A DNA stretch of 64,000 nucleotides, taken from positions 4,712,001 to 4,776,000 of the forward strand of contig NZ_CP144375.1 in the NCBI RefSeq assembly GCF_043575855.1, in the 5' to 3' direction. This document shows, piece by piece, positions 56,440 to 64,000 of the stretch. Under the pieces are notes generated by a model, which worked only from the letters and a program-made list of their open reading frames with translations, was not told the DNA's origin and did not search any database. Position 1 is the stretch's first letter; every line of letters begins with the position of its first letter. The translations under genes and the position numbers were made by a program. This stretch comes from Kutzneria buriramensis (GTDB lineage Bacteria > Actinomycetota > Actinomycetes > Mycobacteriales > Pseudonocardiaceae).

Positions 56440-57111
56440 TCACCGCATCCGCAGGCGGGGCTTGCCCTCCAGGTGGGACAGGCCGTTCCACGCCAGGTTG
56501 ACCAGGTGCGCGGCGACCTCGTCCTTCTTGGGCTTGCGGACCTCCAGCCACCACTGCCCGGTCAGCGCCACCATGCCCACCAGCGCCTGCGCGTAGAGGC
56601 CGGCCAGCTTGGGGTCGTAGCCCCGGGCGTCGAAGTGCAGGCCCAGGATGTGCTCGACCTGCGACGCGATGTCGTTCAACAGGCTGGAGAACGTGCCGGA
56701 GGCGCTGGCGACGGGCGAGTCACGGACCATGATCCGGAAGCCGTCGCTGGAGCCCTCGATGTAGTCGAGCAGGGCTCGGGCGGCCCGCTCCAGGAGCTCA
56801 CGGGGGTGGCCGTCGCCGCCGGCCAGAGTGGTCACCACGGAGTCGAGCAGGTACTGCATCTCCCGGTCCACGACAACGGCGTAGATGCCTTCCTTGCCGC
56901 CGAAGTGCTCGTACACCACGGGTTTGCTGACGCCGGCCCGGTGGGCGATCTCCTCGATGGAGGTGCCGTCGAAGCCCTTCTCGGCGAAGAGCTCCCGGGC
57001 CACGTCGAGCAGCTGCTGCCGGCGTTCCTTGCCGGTCATCCGCACACGTGTCACAGGGGCGACGCCGTCCGCGTCGCCCCTGCTGTCACGTGTCCTGCGC
57101 CGGGCGGCCAT
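56440..57111 (-). CDS. TetR-family transcriptional regulator
   Basis: A 223-residue repressor; ATG 57111 is chosen because upstream in-frame sequence is low-complexity and overlaps the desaturase gene. The helix-turn-helix (about 28-75) reads RRQQLLDVARELFAEKGFDGTSIEEIAHRAGVSKPVVYEHFGGKEGIYAVVVDREM, a very canonical TetR head. The C-terminal ligand domain is typical of actinobacterial regulators of lipid genes. It lies 20 bp downstream of the acyl desaturase gene on the same strand and would be cotranscribed, suggesting feedback control of that enzyme. Confidence 0.93.
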   Translation of the reverse strand: MAARRRTRDSRGDADGVAPVTRVRMTGKERRQQLLDVARELFAEKGFDGTSIEEIAHRAGVSKPVVYEHFGGKEGIYAVVVDREMQYLLDSVVTTLAGGDGHPRELLERAARALLDYIEGSSDGFRIMVRDSPVASASGTFSSLLNDIASQVEHILGLHFDARGYDPKLAGLYAQALVGMVALTGQWWLEVRKPKKDEVAAHLVNLAWNGLSHLEGKPRLRMR

Positions 57112-57131
57112 GGCCGACCACGATATGTCAC

Positions 57132-58082
57132 CTACTTGGCGGCGCTGATCCTGGCCAGGCGCTGCGGGCTCGGCCAGCGGACGTTCCAGGCCCAGCCGAG
57201 CTTCTCGAACAGCCAGATGGTCCGCGCCGAGATGTCGATCTGGCCCCGCTGCACGCCGTGGCGCGCGGAGGTGGGGTCGGCGTGGTGCAGGTTGTGCCAC
57301 GACTCGCCGAAGGACAGGATCGCCAGCGGCCAGAAGTTGGCGGACTTGTCACGCGCCGCGAACGGGCGCTCGCCGATCATGTGGCAGATCGAGTTGACCG
57401 ACCACGTCACGTGGTGCAGCACGGCGACCCGGACCAGGCCGGCCCAGAAGAAGCCGGTCAGCACTCCCCACCAGGACCAGCTGATCAGGCCGCCGAGCGC
57501 CGCCGGCGCCAGCAGGCTGACGACGGTCCACACGGGGAACAGCTTGTCGACCTTGTCGAGGTCCTTGTCGGCGACGAGGTCGGGCGCGAACCGGTCGCGG
57601 TTGGTCAGGTCCCGCTCGTACAGCCAGCCCATGTGGGCGTGCCAGAAGCCCTTGGCCAGCGCCACCGGACCGGTGCCGAACAGCCACGGCGAGTGCGGGT
57701 CGCCCTCACGGTCGGAGAACGCGTGGTGCCGGCGGTGGTCGGCGACCCACTTGATCACCGAGCCCTGCAGCGACATGCTGCCGGCGATGGCCAGGCCCAC
57801 CCGCAGGCCGCGCTTGGCCTTGAACGAGCCGTGCGTGAAGTAGCGGTGGTAGCCGACCGTGACGCCCATCCCGCTGATGCAGAAGAAGACCGCGCCGACC
57901 AGGATGTCGACCCAGCTCAGACCCCAGCCCCAGGCCAGCGGGACGGCGGCGACCAACGCGACGAATGGCACGATGGTGAAGATGTAGATGAGGGCCTGCT
58001 CGACGTTGCCGTGTTGGCCGTCCAGCATCGGCTTCGGCCCCCCGCCGGCCGCTTCCCTTGGCTTCTCCAGGGCTGTGGTCAT
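57132..58082 (-). CDS. Acyl-CoA desaturase (membrane delta-9-type)
   Basis: A 316-residue integral membrane diiron enzyme starting at ATG 58082. The three histidine boxes are present: HRYFTH (about 80-85), HRRHH (about 116-120) and HNLHH (about 262-266), with additional His in HHVTWSVNSICHM. Four to five hydrophobic helices anchor it. The enzyme introduces a double bond into saturated acyl-CoA using electrons from a reductase partner not found here. A 20-bp imperfect palindrome 63 bp upstream of the start and a TetR gene downstream indicate regulation by acyl-CoA level. Confidence 0.94.
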   Translation of the reverse strand: MTTALEKPREAAGGGPKPMLDGQHGNVEQALIYIFTIVPFVALVAAVPLAWGWGLSWVDILVGAVFFCISGMGVTVGYHRYFTHGSFKAKRGLRVGLAIAGSMSLQGSVIKWVADHRRHHAFSDREGDPHSPWLFGTGPVALAKGFWHAHMGWLYERDLTNRDRFAPDLVADKDLDKVDKLFPVWTVVSLLAPAALGGLISWSWWGVLTGFFWAGLVRVAVLHHVTWSVNSICHMIGERPFAARDKSANFWPLAILSFGESWHNLHHADPTSARHGVQRGQIDISARTIWLFEKLGWAWNVRWPSPQRLARISAAK

Positions 58083-58144
58083 ACTTTGACACCTCGCGGT
58101 CAGTAATTTGCTTGACTAAGGCGAACCTCGCCTACGGGACCGTA

Positions 58145-58164
58145 ACTTACGCAAGCGTAGGTTG
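58145..58164. promoter_or_regulatory. Palindromic operator upstream of the desaturase
   Basis: AACTTACGCAAGCGTAGGTT is a 20-bp inverted repeat (core TACGC-AA-GCGTA perfect, outer AAC/GTT, one mismatched pair). The size and symmetry fit a TetR-family site. It lies in the desaturase promoter region and 75 bp before the divergent hydrolase gene, so either could be controlled. Confidence 0.6.
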
Positions 58165-58239
58165 TGCCGGCCGGGAATACCAGCCCCTGCACGGACGTTC
58201 TAGGTCACTTCTCAGGATCGACAGGCGGTTGACATCTCC

Positions 58240-59412
58240 GTGCCGACACAAGGTGTTCGCTCTATAAGGGCCCTCCGGATCACCCTCGTCACCGTGCCGA
58301 TCCTGCTGGTCGTCGCCGTGCTCGCACTGCTCGGGATCGGCTGGTACTACAGCGGCCAGCTGCTCGATCCGGCGCAGGCGCGACCCGGCTATGGGGACGT
58401 CTCACTCGGTCCAACGTCCGTCGACGGTGTGAGTTCCGTCGCACTGAAAAAAGCGTCGGACACCACAGATGCCGGCCAGTGGGCGCTGCTCTGGAAGGGC
58501 GGCGCCGCTCAGGTCGGCGAGGTTCTCACCGACCGTGACGGGAAAGTTGAGCGAAAACTGCTCAAGGGTCAGGCCCCGCCGGCCGGCACGCCGGTCCGGC
58601 TCAGCCCGCAGATGTGGCCGGGCGACCCGAAATCCGCGCTGGGCCTGGATTTCCAGAATGTGAACGTGCCCACGGGACTGGGCGACATGCCGGCCTGGCT
58701 TACGCCCGGCGGCAAGGGCGACACCTGGGTGATCGCCGTCCACGGCCGTGGCGGCGACCGGAACGAGACCCTGCGCCCCATCCCGACCCTGCACGGTTTG
58801 GGCATGTCCGTCCTGTCCATCACGTATCGCAACGACGAGGGCGCGCCCCGCTCCCCCGACGGCTTCTTCCACCTCGGCGACTCCGAGTGGCAGGACGTGG
58901 AGTCGGCGACGAAGTACGCCACCGCGCACGGCGCCAAGCACCTCGTGCTCTACGGCTGGTCGATGGGCGGCGCGATCGCCGAGCAGGTGCTGGCGCAGTC
59001 CCCGCTGGCCGGCGAGGTCGACGCGGTGATCCTGGACGCGCCCGCGGTGAGCTGGGACAAGACGCTGGTGCTGCAGGGCCAGGACCGCGGCCTGCCGATG
59101 ACCGGCCTGCTCGCCTGGGACGCCGAGCTGGTCGCGGGCTGGCGCGCCGGCATCGACTTCGGACGGATGGAGCTGGCCGACACCCCGCCGGCGCACAAGC
59201 CGCCGACGCTGCTGTTCCACGGCTCGGCCGACACCACCGTGCCCGTGCAGGCGTCACGCGACCTGGCCGCGGCGGCCAGGTCGAACGGATGGCCGCTCAC
59301 GTACGTCGAGGTATCCGGGGCGGAGCACACGGCCTCCTGGAACGTGGACCCGAACGGCTACGAGGGCCATCTCAGGGACTTCTTGGGTGGTCGCCCTGAC
59401 CTGACGAGGTGA
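58240..59412 (+). CDS. Membrane-anchored alpha/beta hydrolase
   Basis: A 390-residue protein; GTG 58240 is the annotated start, although a later GTG within the anchor is possible. One transmembrane helix (about 11-35) precedes an extracytoplasmic hydrolase domain. This has TWVIAVHGRGGDRNETLR (oxyanion region), the nucleophile elbow LYGWSMGGAIAEQVL, an Asp in LLFHGSADTTVPV and His in SGAEHTASW. This is a complete Ser-Asp-His set, in contrast to the Thr variant at 17095-18000. The natural substrate is unknown. A tRNA-Gln gene follows 29 bp after its stop. Confidence 0.9.
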   Translation: MPTQGVRSIRALRITLVTVPILLVVAVLALLGIGWYYSGQLLDPAQARPGYGDVSLGPTSVDGVSSVALKKASDTTDAGQWALLWKGGAAQVGEVLTDRDGKVERKLLKGQAPPAGTPVRLSPQMWPGDPKSALGLDFQNVNVPTGLGDMPAWLTPGGKGDTWVIAVHGRGGDRNETLRPIPTLHGLGMSVLSITYRNDEGAPRSPDGFFHLGDSEWQDVESATKYATAHGAKHLVLYGWSMGGAIAEQVLAQSPLAGEVDAVILDAPAVSWDKTLVLQGQDRGLPMTGLLAWDAELVAGWRAGIDFGRMELADTPPAHKPPTLLFHGSADTTVPVQASRDLAAAARSNGWPLTYVEVSGAEHTASWNVDPNGYEGHLRDFLGGRPDLTR

Positions 59413-59441
59413 GACGTGACAACATGGACTCCACAACACGG

Positions 59442-59512
59442 TCCGCTGTGGTGTAACGGCAGCACCTTGGATTTTGGTTCCAATGGTTCAGGTTCGAATC
59501 CTGGCAGCGGAG
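59442..59512 (+). tRNA. tRNA-Gln (anticodon UUG)
   Basis: The cloverleaf has acceptor TCCGCTG/CAGCGGA and a D arm with GGTGTAACGGCAGCACC. The anticodon stem TTGGA/TCCAA has loop TTTTGGT, giving anticodon UUG (codon CAA). The T arm is CAGG-TTCGAAT-CCTG. The discriminator is G and CCA is not encoded. The U1-A72 pair is typical of tRNA-Gln. Confidence 0.93.
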
Positions 59513-59532
59513 CAGTCGAGAAGGAGTCGAAG

Positions 59533-61254
59533 CTGCACGAGGACACGGTCGACCAGCACGAGGACGCCGCACCGGCCCTGGCCGAGATGTCGGACGCCTG
59601 GCTGGTGGGGCGCGCCCGTGAGCTGGCGATGTCGTCGGGCGGCGACGTGGAGGGCACCTCCGACGCCGCGGTCGCGGAGGCCGACCGCCTGCTCGCGGAG
59701 GCGCAGCGGCGGGGCGAGCCGCGCATGGTCGCCCAGGTGCTGCGCACCAGCTGCCTGGTGCGGCTGTCCGGGCCGGACTCGACCAACGAGACCGACGCCC
59801 TGCTGGACGAGATGATCGCGCACACCCGCCGGCACGGCCTGACCGTGATGGAGGCGGGCGCGCACGCGCTGCGCGGCCGGCGGCTGTTCCTCGGCGGCTA
59901 CGAGGACGAGGCGCTGACCTCCGGCGCCCGCGCGCTGGCCATCCTGGACGAGGACCTCACACCGGACACCCTGATCGGCGTCCGGTCCTGGACCCGGCTG
60001 CTGTCCGCAGTGCTGGTGGACATCGGCCAGCTGCTCAGCCAGCTCGGCGTGTACGAGATCGCGGCCGGCGTGTTCAACCGGGCCGGCGCGGCCATCCGGG
60101 GCGACGGCGGGCCGTACGAGATCGCCGAGCACATGATCAACCAGACCCGGCTGCTGCTGGGCTGGGGCCTGCGGCTGGAGCGGGTCGGCCAGTACGACAA
60201 GGCCGCCGAGAAGTTCCTCACCGCCTCGGCCATCGCCGCCGCGGCCGAGGTGCCGTGGCGCAACTCGCAGCCGACCCGGCTGTCCGAGGCGCCGGCCGCC
60301 GACCAGCTGCCGGTGGTGGGCGCCGCGCACGCGCTGGCCCGCCCGGGCGCCGAGCACATCGAGCGGCTGCGCGCGCTGACCGACCGGGCCGCCTCGCCCC
60401 GTGAGCTGATCATGGTGTCGATCGCGCTGGCCCGCTGCCTGGAACGTGAGGACCGCTTCTCCGAGGCGATCCACGTGCTCGCCGGCGCGGCCGACCGGCT
60501 GCTCAACGACACCACCGAAAACACGCTGCGGCTGTGCCTGATGCGGGAGTTCGCGCGACTGTCCGGTTCGGAGCAGACCGAGGTCGGCGCGAACGCGCTG
60601 GAGCAGTACGCCACCGAGCTCGAGCACGAGATGTGGCAGATGGGCGAGTCCAAGGTGACGAGCCTGCAGACCCGCCGCGAGCACGAGCGGCTGTCCCGTG
60701 AGCACGGTGCGATCTCGCAGCAGGCGCTCCAGGACCCGCTGACCGGCCTGCCCAACCGCCGCGCCCTGGACGAGCGGCTGGAGGCCCTGGTCACCGCGCC
60801 CGGCGACCAGCCGCTGGCGGTGGCCCTGATCGACCTGGACGGCTTCAAGGGCGTGAACGACCGGGCGTCGCACGCCGAGGGCGACGACGTGCTGCGTGTC
60901 ATCGCGAGCACGCTGCGTAGCGCCGTCCGCGGCGACGACATGGTCGCCCGCTACGGCGGCGACGAGTTCGTGGCGCTGCTGCCCGGGGCCCCGCTGAGCG
61001 CGGCCGAGGCGGCGCTGAGCCGAGCCGTGGACGCCGTGGCGCGGCTGCCCATGGACCTCTCGCGGGGGGTGACGCTGTCGATCGGCGTCATCGCGCTCCG
61101 TCCACAGGAGAGCGCCGCGCAGGCGCTCGCCCGCGCCGACGCCGCGATGTATCTGGCCAAGCGGGGCGGCGGCAACGGCGTCGCGGCTGTGGCCGGGGAC
61201 ACTGTGAGTGAGCCCAACAGCCGCTCGGCCGTGGCGGTGGAGGGCGCACCGTAG
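59533..61254 (+). CDS. GGDEF-domain protein with helical-repeat N-terminus
   Basis: About 573 residues. The frame is open through the preceding tRNA, so the start must lie after 59512. An ideal AAGGAG (59521-59526) is followed six bases later by CTG 59533 in frame; the first ATG is 59587 without a clear site. Residues about 20-380 are TPR-like helices (for example AEADRLLAEAQRRGEPRMVAQVL). The C-terminal GGDEF domain (about 410-565) has DPLTGLPNRRALDERL, DLDGFKGVND and the intact active-site loop RYGGDEF. It should make cyclic di-GMP; no EAL domain is present. No membrane segment is seen. Confidence 0.88.
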   Translation: MHEDTVDQHEDAAPALAEMSDAWLVGRARELAMSSGGDVEGTSDAAVAEADRLLAEAQRRGEPRMVAQVLRTSCLVRLSGPDSTNETDALLDEMIAHTRRHGLTVMEAGAHALRGRRLFLGGYEDEALTSGARALAILDEDLTPDTLIGVRSWTRLLSAVLVDIGQLLSQLGVYEIAAGVFNRAGAAIRGDGGPYEIAEHMINQTRLLLGWGLRLERVGQYDKAAEKFLTASAIAAAAEVPWRNSQPTRLSEAPAADQLPVVGAAHALARPGAEHIERLRALTDRAASPRELIMVSIALARCLEREDRFSEAIHVLAGAADRLLNDTTENTLRLCLMREFARLSGSEQTEVGANALEQYATELEHEMWQMGESKVTSLQTRREHERLSREHGAISQQALQDPLTGLPNRRALDERLEALVTAPGDQPLAVALIDLDGFKGVNDRASHAEGDDVLRVIASTLRSAVRGDDMVARYGGDEFVALLPGAPLSAAEAALSRAVDAVARLPMDLSRGVTLSIGVIALRPQESAAQALARADAAMYLAKRGGGNGVAAVAGDTVSEPNSRSAVAVEGAP

Positions 61255-61296
61255 GATCGTCGTCATCCAAGGCGTCGACTCCTAGGGAGCAGGTCC

Positions 61297-62781
61297 ATGC
61301 CTCAGGGCGGACAGGTCAGCACCATCGTGCTCGCAGCCGGTGAGGGCACCCGGATGCGGTCCACGACACCGAAGGTGCTGCACCGGATCGCCGGCCGCGC
61401 ACTCGTCGAGCACGCGGTGCGGGCCGCCGTCGGCGTCGACCCCGACCACCTGGTGGTGGTCGTCGGGCACGGCAGGCAGCTGGTCGCCGAGTACCTGGAC
61501 GGCCTGTCCGGCGACCTCGACCGCAAGATCACCGTTGCCGTGCAGGAGGAGCAGCGCGGCACCGGCCACGCCGTCGGCTGCGCGCTGGCCGCGCTGCCCG
61601 AGGTCGAGACCGGCACCACGATCGTCACCTACGGCGACGTGCCGCTGCTGGACGGCGAGACCCTCACCCAGCTGCTGGCCGAGCACCAGTCGGCCGGCAA
61701 CGCCGTGACGGTGCTCACCGCCGTCGTGCCGGAGCCGCACGGCTACGGCCGGATCGTGCGCGACGCCGCCGGCAACGTGCTGGAGATCGTCGAGCAGAAG
61801 GACGCCACGCCGGAGCAGGCGGCCATCACCGAGATCAACTCGGGCATCTACGTCTTCGACACCGCCGTGCTGCGGGACGGCCTGTCCCGGCTGACCACCG
61901 ACAACGCCCAGGGCGAGCTGTACCTGACCGACGTGCTGGCCATCGCCCGCGGCGACGGCCGCCCGGTCGGCACGCTCATCCTCGCCGACGAGTGGCTGGT
62001 CGAGGGGGTCAACGACCGGGTGCAGCTGGCCCGGCTGGGCGCCGAGTTCAACCGGCGGCTGGTGGAGAACTGGATGCGGGCCGGCGTCACCATGATCGAC
62101 CCGGCCAGCGTCTGGCTGGACGCCGACGTGGCGCTGGCCCGGGACGTGCTCATCGAGCCGAACGTGCAGCTGCGCGCCGGCACCGCGGTGTACGAGGGCG
62201 CGGTCATCGGCCCGGACACGACCCTGAGCAACTGCGTGGTCGGCGCCGGGGCCAAGGTGATCCGCACGCACGGCTCGGACTCCGAGATCGGCGAGCGGGC
62301 CAGCGTCGGCCCCTTCGCGTACCTGCGGCCGGGCGCCAAGCTGGGGGTCGCCGGCAAGATCGGGACCTTCGTCGAGGTGAAGAACTCCGAGATCGGCGAC
62401 GGCAGCAAGGTGCCGCACCTGACCTACGTGGGCGACGCCACCATCGGCGAGCAGAGCAACATCGGCGCCGCGTCGGTGTTCGTAAACTACGACGGCGTGC
62501 GCAAGCACCGGACCGTGATCGGTTCGCACGCGCGCACCGGATCGGACACCATGTTCATCGCCCCCGTGACCGTCGGGGACGGCGCGTACACCGCCGCCGG
62601 CTCCGTGATCACCCGCGACGTGCCGCCCGGCGCGCTCGCGGTGGCCCGCGCGCCGCAGCGCAACGTCGAGGGCTGGGTCACCCGTCGACGTGAGGGCACC
62701 CCGGCCGCCGACGCGGCCCACAAGGCACTCGCCGCCCAGCAGGACGCCGAGACCGACGCCCCCGACCCGAAGGAGCAGTGA
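61297..62781 (+). CDS. glmU: GlmU, UDP-GlcNAc pyrophosphorylase/GlcN-1-P acetyltransferase
   Basis: A 494-residue bifunctional enzyme starting at ATG 61297 behind GGGAGCAGG. The N-terminal uridylyltransferase has LAAGEGTRMRSTTPKVLHRIAGRALVEH, VQEEQRGTGHAVGCAL, and YGDVPLLDGETL. The C-terminal left-handed beta-helix acetyltransferase has hexapeptide repeats, SVGPFAYLRPGAKLG, VKNSEIGDGSKVPHLTYVGDA and NYDGVRKHRT. It makes UDP-GlcNAc for peptidoglycan. The stop overlaps the start region of prs, and glmU-prs is a conserved pair. Confidence 0.97.
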   Translation: MPQGGQVSTIVLAAGEGTRMRSTTPKVLHRIAGRALVEHAVRAAVGVDPDHLVVVVGHGRQLVAEYLDGLSGDLDRKITVAVQEEQRGTGHAVGCALAALPEVETGTTIVTYGDVPLLDGETLTQLLAEHQSAGNAVTVLTAVVPEPHGYGRIVRDAAGNVLEIVEQKDATPEQAAITEINSGIYVFDTAVLRDGLSRLTTDNAQGELYLTDVLAIARGDGRPVGTLILADEWLVEGVNDRVQLARLGAEFNRRLVENWMRAGVTMIDPASVWLDADVALARDVLIEPNVQLRAGTAVYEGAVIGPDTTLSNCVVGAGAKVIRTHGSDSEIGERASVGPFAYLRPGAKLGVAGKIGTFVEVKNSEIGDGSKVPHLTYVGDATIGEQSNIGAASVFVNYDGVRKHRTVIGSHARTGSDTMFIAPVTVGDGAYTAAGSVITRDVPPGALAVARAPQRNVEGWVTRRREGTPAADAAHKALAAQQDAETDAPDPKEQ

Positions 62782-62783
62782 CC

Positions 62784-63764
62784 GTGGCCTCCATCTCCGG
62801 AACACCGAAGAAGAGCCTGATGCTCTTCAGCGGACGCGCCTACCCGGAGCTCGCCGAGGAGGTCGCCAAGTACCTCAACGTCTCGGTGGTGCCGCAGGCG
62901 GCGTACGACTTCGCCAACGGCGAGATCTTCGTCCGGTTCGAGGAGTCGGTCCGCGGCTGCGACGCGTTCGTGGTGCAGAGCCACACCGCGCCCATCAACC
63001 AGTGGGTGATGGAGCAGCTGATCATGGTCGACGCGCTCAAGCGGGCCAGCGCCAAGCGGATCACCGTGATCATGCCGTTCTACCCGTACGCGCGGCAGGA
63101 CAAGAAGCACCGCGGCCGCGAGCCGATCTCGGCCCGGCTGATCGCCGACCTGTTCAAGACCGCCGGCGCCGACCGGATCATGACCGTCGACCTGCACACC
63201 GCGCAGATCTCCGGCTTCTTCGACGGCCCCGTCGACCACCTGTGGGCGATGGCCCTGCTGGCCGACCACGTGCGCAACCGGTACGGCACCGAGGAGCTGA
63301 CGGTCGTGTCGCCGGACTCCGGCCGGACCAAGCTGGCCGAGAAGTGGGCCGACATGCTCGACGGCTGCCCGATCGCGTTCATCCACAAGACCCGCGACCC
63401 GCTCAAGCCCAACGAGGTCGTCGCCAACCGCGTCGTCGGCGAGGTGCGGGACCGGCTGTGCGTGGTCATCGACGACATGGTCGACACCGGCGGCACCATC
63501 GTGAAGGCCGTCGAGCAGCTGGTCGAGGCCGGCGCCAAGGGCGTCATCGTGGCCGCCACGCACGGCGTGCTGTCCGGGCCGGCCGTCGAACGGCTCCAGA
63601 ACAGCAGCGCCCGCGAGGTCGTGCTCACCAACACGCTGCCCATCCCGGCCGACAAGCAGTTCGACAAGCTCACCGTGCTGTCCATCGCCCCGCTGCTCGC
63701 GCAGGCGATCCAGCAGGTCTTCGAGGACGGCTCGGTGACGAGCCTCTTCGACGGCAACGCGTAG
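62784..63764 (+). CDS. prs: Ribose-phosphate pyrophosphokinase (PRPP synthetase)
   Basis: A 326-residue enzyme converting ribose 5-phosphate and ATP to PRPP. GTG 62784 lies nine bases after AAGGAG; GTG 62778, overlapping the glmU stop, is an in-frame alternative. Features: LMLFSGRAYPELAEEVAKYLN, FANGEIFVRFEESVRGCDAFVVQS, IMPFYPYARQDKKHRGREPISARLIADL, VDLHTAQISGFFDGPVDHL, and the PRPP loop VVIDDMVDTGGTIVKA. The sequence is complete and ordinary. Two strong hairpins and a tandem repeat follow. Confidence 0.97.
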   Translation: MASISGTPKKSLMLFSGRAYPELAEEVAKYLNVSVVPQAAYDFANGEIFVRFEESVRGCDAFVVQSHTAPINQWVMEQLIMVDALKRASAKRITVIMPFYPYARQDKKHRGREPISARLIADLFKTAGADRIMTVDLHTAQISGFFDGPVDHLWAMALLADHVRNRYGTEELTVVSPDSGRTKLAEKWADMLDGCPIAFIHKTRDPLKPNEVVANRVVGEVRDRLCVVIDDMVDTGGTIVKAVEQLVEAGAKGVIVAATHGVLSGPAVERLQNSSAREVVLTNTLPIPADKQFDKLTVLSIAPLLAQAIQQVFEDGSVTSLFDGNA

Positions 63765-63813
63765 AGATCCCCTGGTCGGAGCCTGTGAGGCCGCCGCCGG
63801 TGCCTGGACCGCC

Positions 63814-63854
63814 GGCCGATTTCGATCGAGTCTTTCCATCGATCGAAATCGGCC
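63814..63854 (+). terminator. Strong palindromic terminator after prs
   Basis: Perfect 16-bp arms GGCCGATTTCGATCGA and TCGATCGAAATCGGCC enclose a 9-nt loop, 49 bp after the prs stop. The surrounding GCCGCCGCCGGTGCCT and AGGCACCGG segments extend the stem imperfectly. Confidence 0.75.
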
Positions 63855-63880
63855 AAGGGAAGGCACCGGCCTCGTGGGCG

Positions 63881-63941
63881 GCCGAACCCGCCGCGGCACG
63901 CGGCGCATGGGCACAGCCGAACCCGCCGCGGCACGCGGCGC
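63881..63941 (+). repeat. Tandem direct repeat, two 26-nt copies
   Basis: An identical 26-nt unit beginning GCCGAACCCGCCGCGGCACG occurs at 63881-63906 and 63916-63941, with a 35-nt period. It lies between two hairpins downstream of prs. Function unknown. Confidence 0.8.
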
Positions 63942-63950
63942 GAAAACACA

Positions 63951-63981
63951 GGGGCCGATTCGTCATCTGCGAATCGGCCCC
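63951..63981. terminator. Second hairpin downstream of prs
   Basis: Perfect 12-bp arms GGGGCCGATTCG and CGAATCGGCCCC enclose a 7-nt loop. It could end transcription from a convergent unit beyond the window or act as a backup for prs. Confidence 0.6.
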
Positions 63982-64000
63982 CTACACTGTCTTGGTTGCC

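Noticed and set aside
58229..58268. TTGACA (58229) with TATAAG (58263) as a promoter for the membrane hydrolase
   Set aside because: The spacing is 28 bp, far from the 16-18 bp needed, and the second element lies inside the proposed coding sequence.

Overview
The window is high-GC DNA with GTG/TTG starts, tightly overlapping genes and SARP, HspR, HelR and Mfd/FtsB/Eno gene sets. It reads as a chromosomal stretch of a filamentous actinomycete, most likely of the order Pseudonocardiales (inference from gene content; not tested by comparison). It mixes core housekeeping genes with several accessory modules. No phage, integrase, transposase, CRISPR array or rRNA gene was seen.

Left part (1-12.8 kb). 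A thiolase C-terminus is followed by an unknown anchored protein and a Bax inhibitor-1/YccA membrane protein on the minus strand. Next comes a cell-surface module on the plus strand: a thioester/Cna-B-like surface protein, an overlapping class F sortase and a secreted polysaccharide deacetylase. A complete pyrroloquinoline quinone (PQQ) operon pqqA-C-D-E-B follows (6.3-9.4 kb), with a strong hairpin between the precursor gene pqqA and pqqC. A large SARP/NB-ARC/TPR regulator lies convergent to it. The regulator is divergent from a small secreted Cys-rich protein whose promoter carries three 11-bp-spaced heptamer repeats, the classical SARP-box layout.

Middle part (12.8-41 kb). A dnaK-hspR bicistron is preceded by two HAIR-like operators. 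It is followed by an orphan LuxR-type response regulator, a CPA1 antiporter, an HSL-family hydrolase with Thr in place of the nucleophilic Ser, and a toxin-antitoxin-like pair with a palindromic promoter. Then come a 12-residue-repeat pentapeptide-like membrane protein, an odd tRNA with anticodon UAA, and an ATP-grasp ligase coupled to a 40-residue peptide gene (a candidate RiPP locus). Further on are NDH-2, uracil-DNA glycosylase, an S10 peptidase, a frameshifted AbiEi-like gene bracketed by two copies of a palindromic repeat, and Ppx/GppA. The housekeeping run eno-ftsB-DUF501 is followed by HelR/HelD, a TPR protein, two lytic transglycosylase-like proteins, MazG, a SurA-like lipoprotein and Mfd.

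Right part (41-64 kb). A 3,220-residue RHS/YD-repeat polymorphic toxin ends in Hint and barnase-type RNase domains, with a barstar immunity gene directly downstream. A secreted beta-propeller-like protein is divergent from it. Then come DUF4291, a MarR-SRPBCC operon with a 25-bp palindromic operator at a leaderless promoter, a DUF1445 hydro-lyase-like protein with an unknown partner, and an acyl desaturase-TetR pair with a palindromic operator. The window ends with a membrane-anchored hydrolase, tRNA-Gln, a GGDEF protein, glmU and prs, followed by a cluster of hairpins and a tandem repeat.

A recurrent layout feature is that three convergent gene pairs share the palindrome CTAG as their overlapping stop codons, leaving no intergenic space.
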